A DNA stretch of 64,000 nucleotides from Styela clava (GCF_964204865.1 NC_135251.1:3720001-3784000), one strand, 5' to 3'; positions 12,545 through 24,641 are shown, counted from the stretch's first letter. Notes: generated by a model not told the origin, from the letters alone. Numbers and translations are program-made.

Positions 12545-13271
12545 ACCTTGTAGCTGAAATTAAGCAGCAAATATAAGAAACGGGACACTCAATATTACAC
12601 ATTAACTTAATAAATTAACACGATCATACAAAAGACAAAAAAATAAATAGAACTCAATATTACACATTGGCCTAATTGGACACAATCATTCGAAAAGTGA
12701 AAAACAACAAAAAAAAAACCTGAGTAACTACGGGATGCCACAATCCCTGTGGAATGATTAACAAACATGAAATAGGCTATAATCATACAAGATAAAAGAG
12801 CGGCATAACATGCGAAATAAACCACGGAATGCCACAATGACTTTGGAATAAAAAAAGATTACTTTTAAATAAAACACAAGACAGATAAAAAACATCAACA
12901 AATCGAAAATACACCACGGAATGTCATGACGGACAGCGACATCTATAAAATGGTTATGCCTCGTTGCGTACGGAGCACAGCGAAATAGCGTTATGACTCA
13001 GCGTTCAGTCTACACCAAGATGGCGTACCCAGCAACGGGAGTTTGCTGCTAGGGTTGAATTTGTGGCTATTTTCTGTCAAAGCGATTGCTAGTAAATTAT
13101 TGGCTCTACAGATTAGTGCAGAATGAATTATGAGATCTGCATACTTCGTGTCGAATGCACTGGGCTGAAAATAGTAAGGAAATACCAGGACACAATATGC
13201 AGACAGAAGAAAATGGCAAGTTTCAAAAAGATGGATGGATATAGAAAACAACAGAAGGTAATGTTTTCAGA

Positions 13272-15319
13272 TCAATGACAACTAGGCCTATAGGCATCAA
13301 GATATAGGCTTTTCAGTGCATGTTTGTAAGAATTATAACTACTGGATCGAATGTTATTAGGGAGGTTATTCCACAATTTAACACCAACGAATTTGATCGA
13401 GGTTTGAGTTCGTTTGGTGCTGAAGCGATTTACATAATATGAGCACCCGACAGAGGAACGCGTTTCATAAGAGTGAACGTTGCTCTGTTTTAAAAAATAG
13501 TTGGTGAAAGCAGAAGGGAGTTTTTTGCAGTGATGTTGGTGCATTATTTTCACTACCTCAATTTCATAAATATCTGTTAATTTAATAATTTTAAGACTAT
13601 GATAAATAGGACTAAGTCGTGAAATATAACTGGCAGCAGAAATTGCACGAATTGCTCGGTTCTGAATAATTTCAATGCGGTGTAATAAGGTTTTATCAGC
13701 TGAACCCCAAGCAATTATGCCATACTGGATATGAAGGAAAGATTCCAAGTAACAGCGAGGAATTGAAGAATCTTGAGAGACAAGGGGCAATTATATCCGC
13801 AACTAATTTGATGAAGCGCGCTGGGATGTTGTCTGGTCCTACAGCCTTCCTGTCGTTAAGATTTTGTATTTCGATTAAAATTTCATTCGCGGTGGATGAG
13901 CTCAAAAAGAGGGATTGGCTCACACGATTGCGGAGAAAAGGTTCGAAGTTAGCTGTATCATTGGAAAACTTATCAGCCAGGCTGGACCCAATTGTTGAGA
14001 AGTATTTGTTAAATTCTGTTGCGATTAAAAGTTCATCTCTAGTTATACAACCGTTTTCAGTATTAATTTCATCATTTTTATGCTTCAATTTCTTTTTTGC
14101 ATTTGTGATTTGGCCAACTATTTGCCATGTTGACCTGGGATTACCTTTGGTTGTAGCAATAAGATTTTGATAATAGATTTGTTTAGCTTTATCTATGGTT
14201 CTTGACAAAATATTTCTATATTGTTTAAAGTAAGAGCTCTGGGAACTGTTACCTTTCAAGAAGTGAGTTTTAAACATTTTATTTTTGTGTCGAATACAAG
14301 AGTTTAGCCCTTTGGTTAACCATGGTTTTAATTGTAACCTTTTCTGACGCCGAGAAAGTGGTCGAAGTGGGGCATGGCGATCAATTAGGTGAACAAATGA
14401 CTTTATAAAGTCGTCAAAAACACTATTAAAATTTTGGATATTCAAATTAATTCCAGCAAATTGATTAGCAAAAATTACCTCTGCATCACTACGAAAGCAA
14501 TCGATTGAGAATGTTGACATGTCCCTTGACATTCTGCGATTGTATGTATATGATGGTTTGATGCCTTTCAGACAGCACATGATCGGAAAATGGTCTGTGA
14601 TGTCTGACAGAACTATGTGGGAATCTATTTTTAGGTTTCTGATATTTGTATATACATGATCAATGAGAGTTGCTGATGTACGGCTAACTCTAGTTGGGTC
14701 AGTAATTAGGGATGTGGCATTGTGTGAAATGAGCATATTGGCATAATTTGCAATATGAGCGTTACTAGGTGCTAAAAGTAAGTTTATGTTAAAATCTCCA
14801 ATTATCAAAAATTGTTTGTTTGCCAATTTAGCGAGAGAAGTTTCCAACATGTCAGTAAAAGGAGGAACATCATTTCGAGGGTGTCTATATATCACACCAA
14901 CGATTAATTTATTGTCAGTACTGGCCAAAGTGATTTCGAACCATACATTCTCACAGTTCGGGTAATTAAGATTATAAATTGAAATTTCATTATAGGTAAG
15001 GTCGTCACGGATAAAAGCACCAGCACCACCGGCTTTGGTGGTAGAAGGCATGTGTATGAAACTATACCCATCCATATTAATATTAGAAACATTGTCACTT
15101 GATAATTTTGACTCGCTTATTGCTACTATATGGGGAGGAGATGGAAAATTGTTTAAGAGTTATCAAGTCATCAATATTTTTTTGTAGGGATCGAATATTT
15201 ACATGGAAAATTATTAAGTCAGATAAAGATTGGATAGACTTTGAATTATGAACTTCTATATTACTGCACATTGTGACATCAATGGAAAAAACTAATTGAG
15301 AGTTACTAGAATTGGCCAT
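13272..15319 (-). pseudogene. LINE-2 ORF2, frameshifted and lacking most of the reverse transcriptase
   Basis: It starts at 15319 with MANSSNSQLV, matching the MANISN start of LINE-3 ORF2. A frameshift near 15150 interrupts the endonuclease (IIFHVNIRSLQKNIDDLITL), which continues in another frame with GDFNINLL, SATLIDHVYTN and SDITDHFPIM. The early reverse transcriptase follows (RKAVGPDNIPARFI to LLLGIFPS). At about 13732-13736 the sequence jumps straight to the C-terminal region (HIQYGIIAWGS, HRIEIIQNRAIRAI). Relative to LINE-3 about 0.9 kb is gone, including the palm motifs and the FADD box. The junction is also out of frame. Confidence 0.9.
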
Positions 15320-15431
15320 TTAAGATGACAAAAGATAATTGCAATGTGATATAAGACAAGTAGCCATATTTAGGAAAACATAAATTTTTCCAAGAATACA
15401 TTGTAAAGTGTACAAATTATGTTTAAGTGAC

Positions 15432-16322
15432 CTACTTGATTAGTGAAAGGTCAGCATCACTCTCAATATGGATGGTAGCAGTCATTGTGTTCTTTCTTAT
15501 TAGTACCTTTCCATTGTGCGTCCATAGATATTTGTATCCGCACTTATTTTTCAGATCTTTCGCCTTGAAGAATAGGTCCTTGTTGTAGTCGCTGAGGTCT
15601 TCGACAACGAAAATTGTGGTGGATCTTGAGAATTGTGGAAAATCTTCATGAAAGTTTGCTGATTTAAGATGGCGACGGTTTTTCAATATTTGATACCTGG
15701 TTTTCCTATTTACAATTTGGACAATAATTGGTGAAGGTTTTTTAGTGTTAGCTTTCGACATTCGGTGGCAATTTGAGATGTCTAAAGGTTGTAGCGATAT
15801 ATTGAGTCGAGCTGCTATTTTCATGATTTTATTTTCACAATCTTCTTTTTCTGTGTATGGGATATTAGGGAACTCTAAGTTATTGAGTCTTGACCTTCGC
15901 TCTTGGTCGTTTTGTCGTTCTGTAAGAATATCAACCTCCTCTTCGAGATCTTCTACAATTCTTTCCAGTTGGCGAATTCTTTTGTTGTTTTTGGCTGTAA
16001 TGGTATTGAGTTCATTGTAATTGGCACTCAATTCATCGAATTTTTTTGCAATAAAGACTTGGCTTGATTTTATCTCCCCAACTTCTTCTTTGATAACACT
16101 GATCGAGGATAACTGGGTCTTAACTTGCCTCATTGACTCATCCAGAGATGATAGAGATTCCTGGATGCATTTACTAGTAGGTGTTGTTGATGAAATATCC
16201 ATAGCTAATTTTTCGATATGTTGTTCAATTAATGCTCGTATTTCCAGTCGCAGGGTCTTAAGAATAGTGCTCTCGAGTACAGAGACTAGGTTGGAGATGT
16301 TTTGATCGGTTATGTCAGCCAT
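15432..16322 (-). CDS. LINE-2 ORF1 (coiled-coil RNA-binding protein), intact
   Basis: A 296-codon uninterrupted frame starting MADITDQNISNLVSVLESTI, the same N-terminal block as LINE-3 (VTNLVSVLESTVLKTLRIEI). A long coiled coil follows (residues ~50-150, ending near RQLERIVEDLEEEVDILTER), then RRSRLNNLEFPNIPY, a basic stretch (NRKTRYQILKNRRH) and the C-terminal domain (LWTHNGKVLIRKN). It keeps an open frame although ORF2 next to it is deleted, so it survives by youth or chance. The putative role is RNA binding in the retrotransposition RNP. Confidence 0.88.
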   Translation of the reverse strand: MADITDQNISNLVSVLESTILKTLRLEIRALIEQHIEKLAMDISSTTPTSKCIQESLSSLDESMRQVKTQLSSISVIKEEVGEIKSSQVFIAKKFDELSANYNELNTITAKNNKRIRQLERIVEDLEEEVDILTERQNDQERRSRLNNLEFPNIPYTEKEDCENKIMKIAARLNISLQPLDISNCHRMSKANTKKPSPIIVQIVNRKTRYQILKNRRHLKSANFHEDFPQFSRSTTIFVVEDLSDYNKDLFFKAKDLKNKCGYKYLWTHNGKVLIRKNTMTATIHIESDADLSLIK

Positions 16323-16593
16323 TGTTGAAGAACTGGCAACTTGACGGTCGGTGGGACTTTAACGCTTTGGGGGGTTTGGAGGAACATCGCATGATTTTGT
16401 AGTAGACGACATCTCAGTTGTTCTTGAATCCACAACTCGAAAATGATGTTGAGCTTTCAGTTGACAGATTCCACCCCAAATGCTGAAGAGTTTCAATCAT
16501 TCATAATCCAGTAATCAAGTGTCCAGTATCAAAATGTAGGCTATGATATTAATTTAACGCTACAGTACTATATCTGCAAGCTTAATCAAATAG

Positions 16594-17995
16594 CGTGAAA
16601 TATGTGTAAAAAGTTGTTCTACATTGAGTAACTTGAAAAGTCACATACAAATCCGTCCCGATAAGAACACTCATGCTTGTGATTGTTGTGAAATATGTGT
16701 AAAAAGTTGTTCTAAATTGAGTAACTTGAAAATTCACATACAAATCCATACTGGTAGAGAAACCCCATGCTTGTAGAATACGTTGGATAGTTGTTCTACA
16801 TTGTATACAAATCCATATCGGAAAGAAATCTTATGCTTGTGGAATATGTGGGAAAAGTTGTTCTACATTGAGTAACTCAAAATTCCACATACAAATCCAT
16901 TCAAAGAGAGAAACCTTATGTTTGTTGAATATTTCGGAAAAGTTGTTCTACATTTAAATAATTTAAAAATTCACATACAAATCCCTAACGAAGTGAAATC
17001 TCATGCTTGTGGAATATGTGTAAAAAATTGTTCTACATTGAGTAACTTGAAAAGTCACATACAAATTCATACCGGAGAGAAACCTCATGCTTGTGAAATA
17101 TGTGGGAAAAGTTGTTCTACCTTGGTAAAATGTAACCGTAAAATGCAAATCTATAAGAGGAAGAAACCTGTCACATTGAGTAACTTGAGAAGTCAAATAC
17201 AAATCCATACCAGAAAGAAATCTTATGCTTGTGAAATATATGGCTAAAGTTGTTCTAAATTAAGCAACTTGAAAAGTCACATACAAATCCATACCAGAAA
17301 GAAATCTCATGCTTGTGAAATATGTGGGAAAAGTTGTTTTACTTTAAGTATCGTAACTTGAAAAGCCAAATGCAAATCTATAACGGGAAGAAACCTGTGA
17401 GAAAAGTTGTTCCACACTAAGTAACTTGAAAAGTCAAATCCATATAGTAGAGAGACCTTATGCTTGTTCAATATGTGGCAAAAGCTGTTCTACATTGAGT
17501 AACTCAAAATTCCACATACAAATCCATTCAAAGAGAGAAACCTTATGTTTGTTGAATATTTCGGAAAAGTTGTTCTACATTCAACTAATTCAAAAATTCA
17601 CATACAAATCCCTAACGAAGTGAAATCTCATGCTTGTGGAATATGTGTAAAAAATTGTTCTACATTGAGTATCTTGAAGTCACATACAAATCCATACCGG
17701 AGAGAAATCTCATGCTTGTGAAATATGTGGGGAAAGTTGTCTCACACAGAGTAACTTGAAGTCACATAAAAATCAATACAGAAAAAAACTTTATGGTTGT
17801 AAAATATGTGGAAAGATTTTTCTACATTAAGTAACTCGAATAGTCACATACAAATCCATACCGAAGCGAAGCTTCATGATTCATGTGGAGAAAGTTATTC
17901 TACATTGTGTAACTAGCAAAGTAACATATAAATCCAAACCGAAAAGTAACTTTGTGCTTGTGGAATATGTGGGAAAAGTTGTTCTAAATTAAGTA
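16594..17995 (+). repeat. degenerate C2H2 zinc-finger tandem array, segment 3 (array end)
   Basis: About 17 more units after LINE-2. Open stretches occur at 16918-17247 and 17426-17623, for example IPNEVKSHACGICVKNCSTL and [20 protein letters not shown]. The 16890-17000 block closely repeats 2905-3010, 4025-4130 and 17490-17600. Units decay towards the right edge and stop at about 17995, where the sequence becomes unrelated and T-rich. No zinc-finger units occur anywhere further right. Confidence 0.88.
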
Positions 17996-18962
17996 AATTA
18001 AATTTTTACCTTCCTTTTTAATTTGATTTTTTTCATTCACAAATTAAATTTTGTTATTTTTTACCTGTTAACGTCAGGTCTTGTCTTTAGGTTTTTACCA
18101 CATCATGACGTATCTGGCACCAAAGCACCTTACCACTCTTTGTTACCACTATACTTTCACTTATTTCTATACTCCTATTCCTAACTGCGACAAACAAAAC
18201 TATTTTACGGAATAAAATGATGTCAAGTTATCGGCTTTCACTCGCGGGATAAATATGAAAATCCTACTCTAATAAACACAACTCAGGCAATGTCTGTATT
18301 GTACTGTACAGGCTTTCGCTGCCGTTGCCATGGTTACCCACAAGTCGGTGCTCGGAGTTGTTATTCGTTTCTTCTTCTTGGATCGGGCGTCCTTTAAGTA
18401 TCCAGGGGCCCCCCATTCGCCAAACTTCTTCATCGTTTAACGTGTTAGTATTCTCGAAGTATCGTTAACATTCGAGAAAAATTATTCGAAAGAATTTTTT
18501 GCGCGCCAAAACAGACGTCTCGTAAAGTGCCTTCTTCTCTCATTTTACCGAGAATCGGTATTCACTAAAGTTCTTTACCGCGCTGGAGTGCTCGCAAACT
18601 AACGAGGGAAATTTTGCTCGTTAACAGTATTTCGACCTATCCTTAGCATGATTTCAAGTTAAAAGGTATGTGTGTTTATTTGTAAAGGAATCTCTACATA
18701 ATAGGATACATGTTCAATACCCTACTGGCCCAAGACTGGAGTATTTGGTTTTATTAAGTTTGCAGATGTTATTGTAATCTTTGGTTAGACGGAAAGTACG
18801 ATAGCCTACTACCTTCTGTACTAATATTGTACGCATAACTATGTCAATACAGTACACTATTCTGCTATTGAAGTTGATCTTACTGGATTGGATATACTAC
18901 CTCCATACCTGGATACCAGGTTTCACCTTCAATCACACTACTGCACTAACGTTACTTAAAAG
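17996..18962. other. non-coding stretch before LINE-4 ORF1
   Basis: I see no gene here. It probably includes the 5' UTR of LINE-4, but I cannot place that element's 5' boundary: the zinc-finger array does not resume to the right of LINE-4, so no target duplication can be read. The sequence is mixed, with some GC-richer parts around 18350-18600. Confidence 0.4.
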
Positions 18963-19022
18963 ATGAACAAGGAAGTCCAAACCCAGATTCTGGCAGCTAT
19001 CTCATCTCTCCAGGCCAAGCAA
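18963..19022 (+). pseudogene. LINE-4 ORF1, first 20 codons
   Basis: ATG at 18963 opens MNKEVQTQILAAISSLQAKQ, then LINE-3 interrupts. AGCAA at 19018-19022 is repeated at 23839-23843, after which the ORF1-like sequence resumes (NEELMSHATQLSASKD), one base out of frame. Confidence 0.7.
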
Positions 19023-19145
19023 GATTCAGATTCAGATTCAGATATTTATTTCCGTCATGCAAGAAATATTGTACAAATAAACAGTAAAAATAAATCGAGA
19101 GAAGAAATAACAGACGTACAATAATTCGACTGCAATAGACGAGGA

Positions 19146-19181
19146 GTCGCGAATGAACTATAAAGTTAACGTGTCAGCGAC
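19146..19181 (-). other. conserved 3' UTR hairpin of LINE-3
   Basis: Outer stem GTCGC (19146-19150) with GCGAC (19177-19181); inner stem AACT (19156-19159) with AGTT (19164-19167). It has the same flanks as LINE-2 (GAGGAGTCGCG ... CAGCGACACC) but different inner-stem bases that still pair. It lies about 125 nt from the 3' end. Confidence 0.6.
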
Positions 19182-19706
19182 ACCTAAATAGCTGTAAACA
19201 GCAGCAGATGAAGTCAAATAAACAGGATTTAAACATATATATTTTTTGAATGGACACAATTTGGAAAATGTAAGTCAAATTGAGGAAGTCAGTTAGGAGA
19301 AAATAGTTAAATCGAAGATAATCATGAGAAACGAGAGAAAAACAAGAGCGCGTCAGGAGGGAAAAAAATGCTCAAATCGTCAGCGTCATGCTCGGGTCGG
19401 CACCGTCACAGCTGTCGGGCTTCTGATTGACATGACGCTGCCTTGCGGAGATAAACTACGGGGAATTCCCAGCAAACCACAATAAGGGAATTAGTTTTGG
19501 AGGTATAAATACATAATGAAGTTTGGGCAACAGAATCACAATACGAGAGGTTAAGTACACGGAGAAGAGATTTGGGGCAACGTAGCTTGTGGAAGAATAG
19601 TGAAAATATTCAATAACACTGGAAATGAATGATATGAACAAATAAGAAAAACATCACATTCAGCAAAATTGTCATCAAATACAGGATTGATGACCAGTGA
19701 ATTAGA

Positions 19707-22643
19707 CTACTGGATGTTATAAGCATTGAGGTAGTGATTTTTTAATTCTTTTTTAAATGTATTATAGTTCTTAGAGCGTATGGTAACTGGAAGCATATTC
19801 CAAAGTTTTATACCAATGAACTTAATGGAATTTTGTGTGCGGCTAGATGAATAGCGTGTCATATAATATGAGTTATTGGCAGAAGACCGAGTTGCTTGAG
19901 AGTGAATGACGCTTTGCTTAACAAAATAGCCGGAGAATGCAGCCGGCAGTTTTTTATTATGATGTTGGTGCATAATTTTCAGCACTTCAATTTTATAAAT
20001 ATCTGCATTTTCATCTTATAATAGTAGGATTCTAAATTGCACCGAGGTCCGGCGTGTGTAAGAGCACGGATTGCCCTGTTTTGCATGACTTCAATACGAT
20101 GCAGTAACATTTTGCTTGCTGAACCCCAGGCCGCAATGCCATATTGGATATGGGACTGGAACAGAGCATAATAAACCATACGTAAAGTTGACACTGAGGT
20201 GTATGATCGAAGTTTATACAACATTCCTACCGCCTTAGATAATTTAACGGTAATGTTGGATATGTGAATATCCCAGTTCAATTTATTGTCAATATCGATA
20301 CCAAGATATTTATACGATTCCACATTTTCCAGAATAGTCCCCCCAATTTGGATTTTTAAACCATCAATGCGTTTTGGTTTTTTAGGAGTTATCAACATAG
20401 TTTTTGATTTATCCACATTTAATGTTAGTTTGTTAAGTTCCATCCAATGAGCAACCTTTTGTATTTCAGTATTCACTCTGGATTGAAGCACAACATGAGA
20501 CTTATCACTATCGAGAAGGTTCGTATCGTCAGCGAATAATTTGGAAAATAGAGTGGAGCTACGTGCAAGATCATTAATATAAATTAAGAACAGAGCCGGA
20601 CCCAAGGACGAACCCTGGGGAACCCCATGGGTCACAGGTAAGACAGAGGAGCAATATGTACCTATTTGAACATATTGAGTTCTACTTGTCAAATAACTAG
20701 TAAGGAGTTGATTTGCTACCCCCCTAATACCGTAATGCCACAACTTATACATTAAAATTTTGTGGTTGACAGTATCAAAAGCTTTTTTAAGGTCGAGAAA
20801 TGTTGCACTGACATATTCTTTCCTCTCTAATTTATCATATATATGAGAAATAGTATCTAAGATGGCATGTGACGTGGAGTGATTGCTTTGAAAACCGAAC
20901 TGTGATTTATTTATAACATCGTGCTTTGTAAAGAAGTCCATTAGCCTCCTGTAAATTAGACGTTCAAAAACCTTATCAACAGCAGATAATATGGATATAG
21001 GTCTGTAATTTGAAATTTGTTTTGTATTACCAGATTTGAAGATTGGAATTACTCTGGCAATTTTCAGTGAAGATGGAAATATCCCCAATCGAAGTGAATT
21101 ATTAAAAAACTCAGTTATACAAGGTGCTATGATGTCTGCCACATACTTAAGGAAACGACTGGGAATGTTGTCAGCGCCAACCGCTTTACCCTCATTGAGG
21201 CATACTATTTCCATGGTCAGTTCGTTCACTGTTGCAGGACTTAAGAATATGGATTGATTTACACGCTTGCTTAGAAATATTTTAAAGCCATCCATATCAT
21301 TGGAGAATTTAGTACCAAGGTTGGACCCAACAGTGGAAAAATATTTATTGAATTCTTGTGCAATCAAGGACTTATCTTTAATGGTTCTGCCATTTTCCAA
21401 ATCAATTTCATTAACACTTTTGGTTGTTTTATTATTAGTAGATGCTATTTGATTAACAATTCGCCAAGTACACTTGGCGTTGCCTTTGTTTTGGGCAATC
21501 AATTTTTGAAAATACATTTGTTTAGCATCTTCAATGGCATGTGTTAGTGAATTGCGATATTTTTTATAGTATGAGGATTGAGAACTATTGCCGCATAAGT
21601 GGTGAGATTTGAACATCTTATGTCTTAAACAGATGCTGTCACGTAATTTTTTATTTATCCACGGTTTTTGCTTTATCTTTATTTGTCGACGTGACAGTGG
21701 TCTCAATGGGGCATGGCGGTTGATTAGGCAAGCAATAGAATGCATAAATTCTGCAAATAGTCTATCAAAATTATGACAATTCAAGTTTAACGCGACAAAG
21801 CGTTCATCAACTATGTGTAGTATATCTGACCGAAATTCATCGATAGAGAATGAAGACATATCCCTTGATAATATGACATCATTTATAGTGGATGGTTTAA
21901 TGCCTTTAAGACAGCACATTATGGGAAAATGATCAGTGATATATATCAGATGATATCACATATGAATTAACTTGCACATCTGTCATGTTTGAATACATGT
22001 GGTCTATAAGAGTGGAAGAGCTACGTGTAACTCTGGTAGGCTTTGAAATGAGAGAAATAGCATTATAGGAAGTAAGCATATCAGAATAAGATGCAATTTG
22101 GGTGTTGGTATTTGATGCGAGTAAATTGATATTAAGATCTCCCACTATTATAAAATGTTTTTTAGATAATTTTGACATGCAGTTTTCAACAATGCTTGTA
22201 AATTCAGGAATATCACTTCTCGGATGTTTATAAATAATGCCAATGCTCATATTATTGAATACATTTGTTAGGCTAATTTCGAACCATAAGTCTTCAGAAT
22301 TTGGATAATTGAGTTGATAGTCACTAACTTCACAATAAGTAATGTCGTTTCTGATAAAGGCACCCACACCCCCTGCTTTTGAAGCAGAAGGGGTATGAAT
22401 GAATCTGTATCCATCAATGCTTATATTGGAGGAGTGACTATTACCGGTATGTAATTTTGTTTCACTAATTGCTATTATATGAGGGGGAATAGTGAATTTT
22501 GACAACAGTTCAATTAATGGGTCAATATTTTTTTGAATTGATCGAATGTTGATGTGAATAATTGTTAAATCAATATCAACTGGAATATCATTCAAATTTG
22601 AAACTTCTATGTTGTCACATAGACAATTAGAAATATTAGCCAT
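19707..22643 (-). pseudogene. LINE-3 ORF2 (APE endonuclease + reverse transcriptase), two small breaks
   Basis: It starts at 22643 (MANISNCLCDNIEV). Endonuclease boxes: IIHINIRSIQ, ISETKLHTG (catalytic Glu), VGDLNINLL (Asn kept, GDFN reads GDLN), SSTLIDHMYSN and ITDHFPIMCC. The first break, near 21935, is an extra TATA in a TA run. Reverse transcriptase boxes: KAVGADNIPSRFL, ISNYRPISILSA, SQFGFQSNHSTSHA, FLDLKKAFDTVNH, HGVPQGSSLGP, KLFADDTNLL and NKLTLNVDKSKTM. The C-terminal part has HRIEVMQNRAIRAL. The second break, near 19980, is a small indel just before the conserved IMHQHHNKKLPAAF segment. With only two frameshifts it is probably a recently active lineage. Confidence 0.92.
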
Positions 22644-22730
22644 TTATCTTAGGGAGAATATGAAAAATGGATATATATACACTTGATAATATTAAAAGTT
22701 AATAAATAGACATGAATATCATATAATAAC

Positions 22731-23723
22731 CTACTTTATTAAAAGCAGATCATCTTCAGTGATTATGGGGATGGTAGCAGTATCCAGGTTCTTTTTGATA
22801 AGAACTCTTCCATTATTTGTCCATAAAAATTTATATCCACAAGCACGCTTTAAATCCCTGGCTTTAAAAAATAGGTCTTTATTGGTATCCGAAAGATTTT
22901 CGATGACAAATACTTTGGTTGACCTGGAGATTTTTTGAAAAACTGTTGAAATGTCAAGTGATTTGATTTTGCTTCGATTCTTTATTATTCGGTCTCTCGT
23001 TTTTCTATTGATAAATTTGGCAATTATTGGTGATGGTTTTTTTTTATTATTTTTTGATAATCTATGACAGTTTGAGATGTCGAATGATTGTATGGGGACA
23101 TCAATTTTTTTACACAAGTCGGTAATCAGATTTTCACAGTTTTCACCGGTTGAGAATGGTATGTTGTGGAATTCCAGGTTATCAAGTCTGGAGCGACGTT
23201 CATGGTCTTGCTGTCGCTCTGTTAAAATGTCAATTTTCTCCTCTAGTTCTTGTACTAGATTTTCTAGGTCAGCCACTCTTTTTTTTGTTTTGATTGCTAA
23301 TTTTTTGAGCTCACTTTGGCTGGAACAAAGCTCATCAAACTTTTTTGACATGAAGTGCTGGCTCTCTTTTATTTCATGAATCTCATTTTTGATTTGACCA
23401 AAGGATGTTACTTCAGTTTTGATCTCGTTTATAGAGTCTTTCAAAGATGTTAAAGATTCTTCTAAGCATGCACTGTTGGTGATGGCATGTGTCGAGTCAA
23501 AAGTAGATCTTTCTAGATGTTTCTCAATATGTTGTTCAATGATGGCAGGTATCTCGATGCGTAAAGTCTTAAGGACTGTACTTTCGAGAACAGACACCAA
23601 ATTTGTAACGTCGTCTAACTCAATAGTGTTGGTCATTGTTGCAGCAGTACGCATAGGTTGATTGCTTGGACTCTTTCTTCTGGGTGGTGGAGAAGGAGCG
23701 CTGGATTTGCTAGGTGTATCCAT
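22731..23723 (-). CDS. LINE-3 ORF1 (coiled-coil RNA-binding protein), intact
   Basis: A 330-codon frame. The N-terminus is Ser/Pro/basic-rich (SAPSPPPRRKSPSNQP), then VTNLVSVLESTVLKTLRIEI. A coiled coil runs over residues ~100-190 (ADLENLVQELEEKIDILTER), followed by the ORF1 core (RRSRLDNLEFHNIPF), a basic patch (NRKTRDRIIKNRSKIKS) and a C-terminal domain (FLWTNNGRVLIKKNLDTATI). An internal Met at about codon 30 (MTNTIELDD) aligns with the LINE-2 start and is an alternative. About 85 nt separate it from ORF2. Confidence 0.88.
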   Translation of the reverse strand: MDTPSKSSAPSPPPRRKSPSNQPMRTAATMTNTIELDDVTNLVSVLESTVLKTLRIEIPAIIEQHIEKHLERSTFDSTHAITNSACLEESLTSLKDSINEIKTEVTSFGQIKNEIHEIKESQHFMSKKFDELCSSQSELKKLAIKTKKRVADLENLVQELEEKIDILTERQQDHERRSRLDNLEFHNIPFSTGENCENLITDLCKKIDVPIQSFDISNCHRLSKNNKKKPSPIIAKFINRKTRDRIIKNRSKIKSLDISTVFQKISRSTKVFVIENLSDTNKDLFFKARDLKRACGYKFLWTNNGRVLIKKNLDTATIPIITEDDLLLIK

Positions 23724-23843
23724 CTTCCTCTACAGCTGCAATTGGAGTTGACTGTCACAAATTCACAACTGATCCAAACATCGGTTCAGCATTACCAATA
23801 TTATATTTTATTTATTTATCTATCATCTTAATCAAAACAGCAA

Positions 23844-24345
23844 TAATGAAGAGCTAATGTCACATGCAACTCAACTGTCGGCCTCTAAAGACCACGGCAA
23901 CCAGTCCCAGGACATCATGAAGTTCCAGAATGATGTGGCTCAAATCTCCTCCAAAATCCAGGAGGCTATTAGCAGGCTGGAGAAATGTGAAAAGCAACAG
24001 GACGATTCAGAACAACACAGCCGAAGAAACTGTGTGATTCTCCATGGCTGTAGTTCTGTGCCAGAAACCGAATACGATAAGTTTGAAGACTTCGTAGTGG
24101 AAACTCTCAATAACAGCCTCAAGCCCAACCATCCTATTGTAAACACTGACATTGATATTACTCACAAATTAAAATCAAGATCTCCGAAGAACCCCATCAT
24201 CATCAAATTCGTCAGAAGATCAACGAAGAATATGGTGTATGGTAGAAAAAAAACTCAAAGCAGCGCTACTCAACGCTGCCAAGGAAGCCTTCGGAAAACA
24301 AAAAGTGTGCACAATGAATGGAATTATCTACGCTTACCTAAATAA
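23844..24345 (+). pseudogene. LINE-4 ORF1 remainder
   Basis: After LINE-3 the ORF1 resumes: coiled coil (QISSKIQEAISRLEKCEKQQ), then EQHSRRNCVILHGCSS, the analogue of RRSRLDNLEF, and a conserved HKLKSRSPKNPIIIKFVRRS block. A frameshift near 24240 moves the end into another frame (EKKLKAALLNAAKEAF, NGIIYAYLNKRRV), which ends at 24457. The sequence resembles LINE-1 to LINE-3 only at domain level, so it is a separate family. Confidence 0.75.
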
Positions 24346-24641
24346 AAGGCGAGTAATATCTTCTTTAAATGATATCACTACTCTCTCTCGTCCCCTCTAC
24401 TCCAAGGCTGCTGCCCGCTCAGTGGGACCAACCTCAAGACGTAGCGGTAGCCTATGAGCAGAGGGGAACGATTAACTCATTCCTAATCTCCATTTTTCGT
24501 ATTTAAATAGGCTAGTGCTGTCTAATCAATGGTTCTCCATCTTTTCAACATCTGGACACCTATATAGCCAGAGTATATATTTGACTTATTTTATTCATTT
24601 CACATTTTTATTTTTTACTTTTATTTAGTTGTGCCACTGCC

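Larger units (their letters stand above)
12403..16593 (-). mobile_element. LINE-2: non-LTR retrotransposon with an internal deletion
   Basis: A minus-strand element of 4191 bp. An 11-bp target duplication, CGTGAAATATG, flanks it (12392-12402 and 16594-16604), and the zinc-finger unit continues across. Its 3' end reads ..GAAAATAAATATCTGAAT on the minus strand and matches LINE-3, which ends in several TCTGAA repeats, so the two are one family. It has an intact ORF1, then ORF2 with one frameshift and a deletion of most of the reverse transcriptase. It is inserted in the same array as LINE-1 but in the opposite orientation. Confidence 0.93.
19023..23838 (-). mobile_element. LINE-3: nearly intact non-LTR retrotransposon inside LINE-4
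   Basis: A 4816-bp minus-strand element flanked by AGCAA (19018-19022 and 23839-23843). Its 3' end is a run of TCTGAA units after AATAAATA on the minus strand, as in LINE-2. ORF1 is intact; ORF2 has two small breaks and keeps all catalytic boxes. It is the most complete LINE in the window and the best reference for the LINE-2/LINE-3 family. It inserted after LINE-4 was established. Confidence 0.92.

Noticed and set aside
13763-16305. Plus-strand frames over LINE-2 (13763-14170, 15745-16020, 16021-16305)
   Set aside because: Antisense shadows of LINE-2 ORF1 and ORF2.
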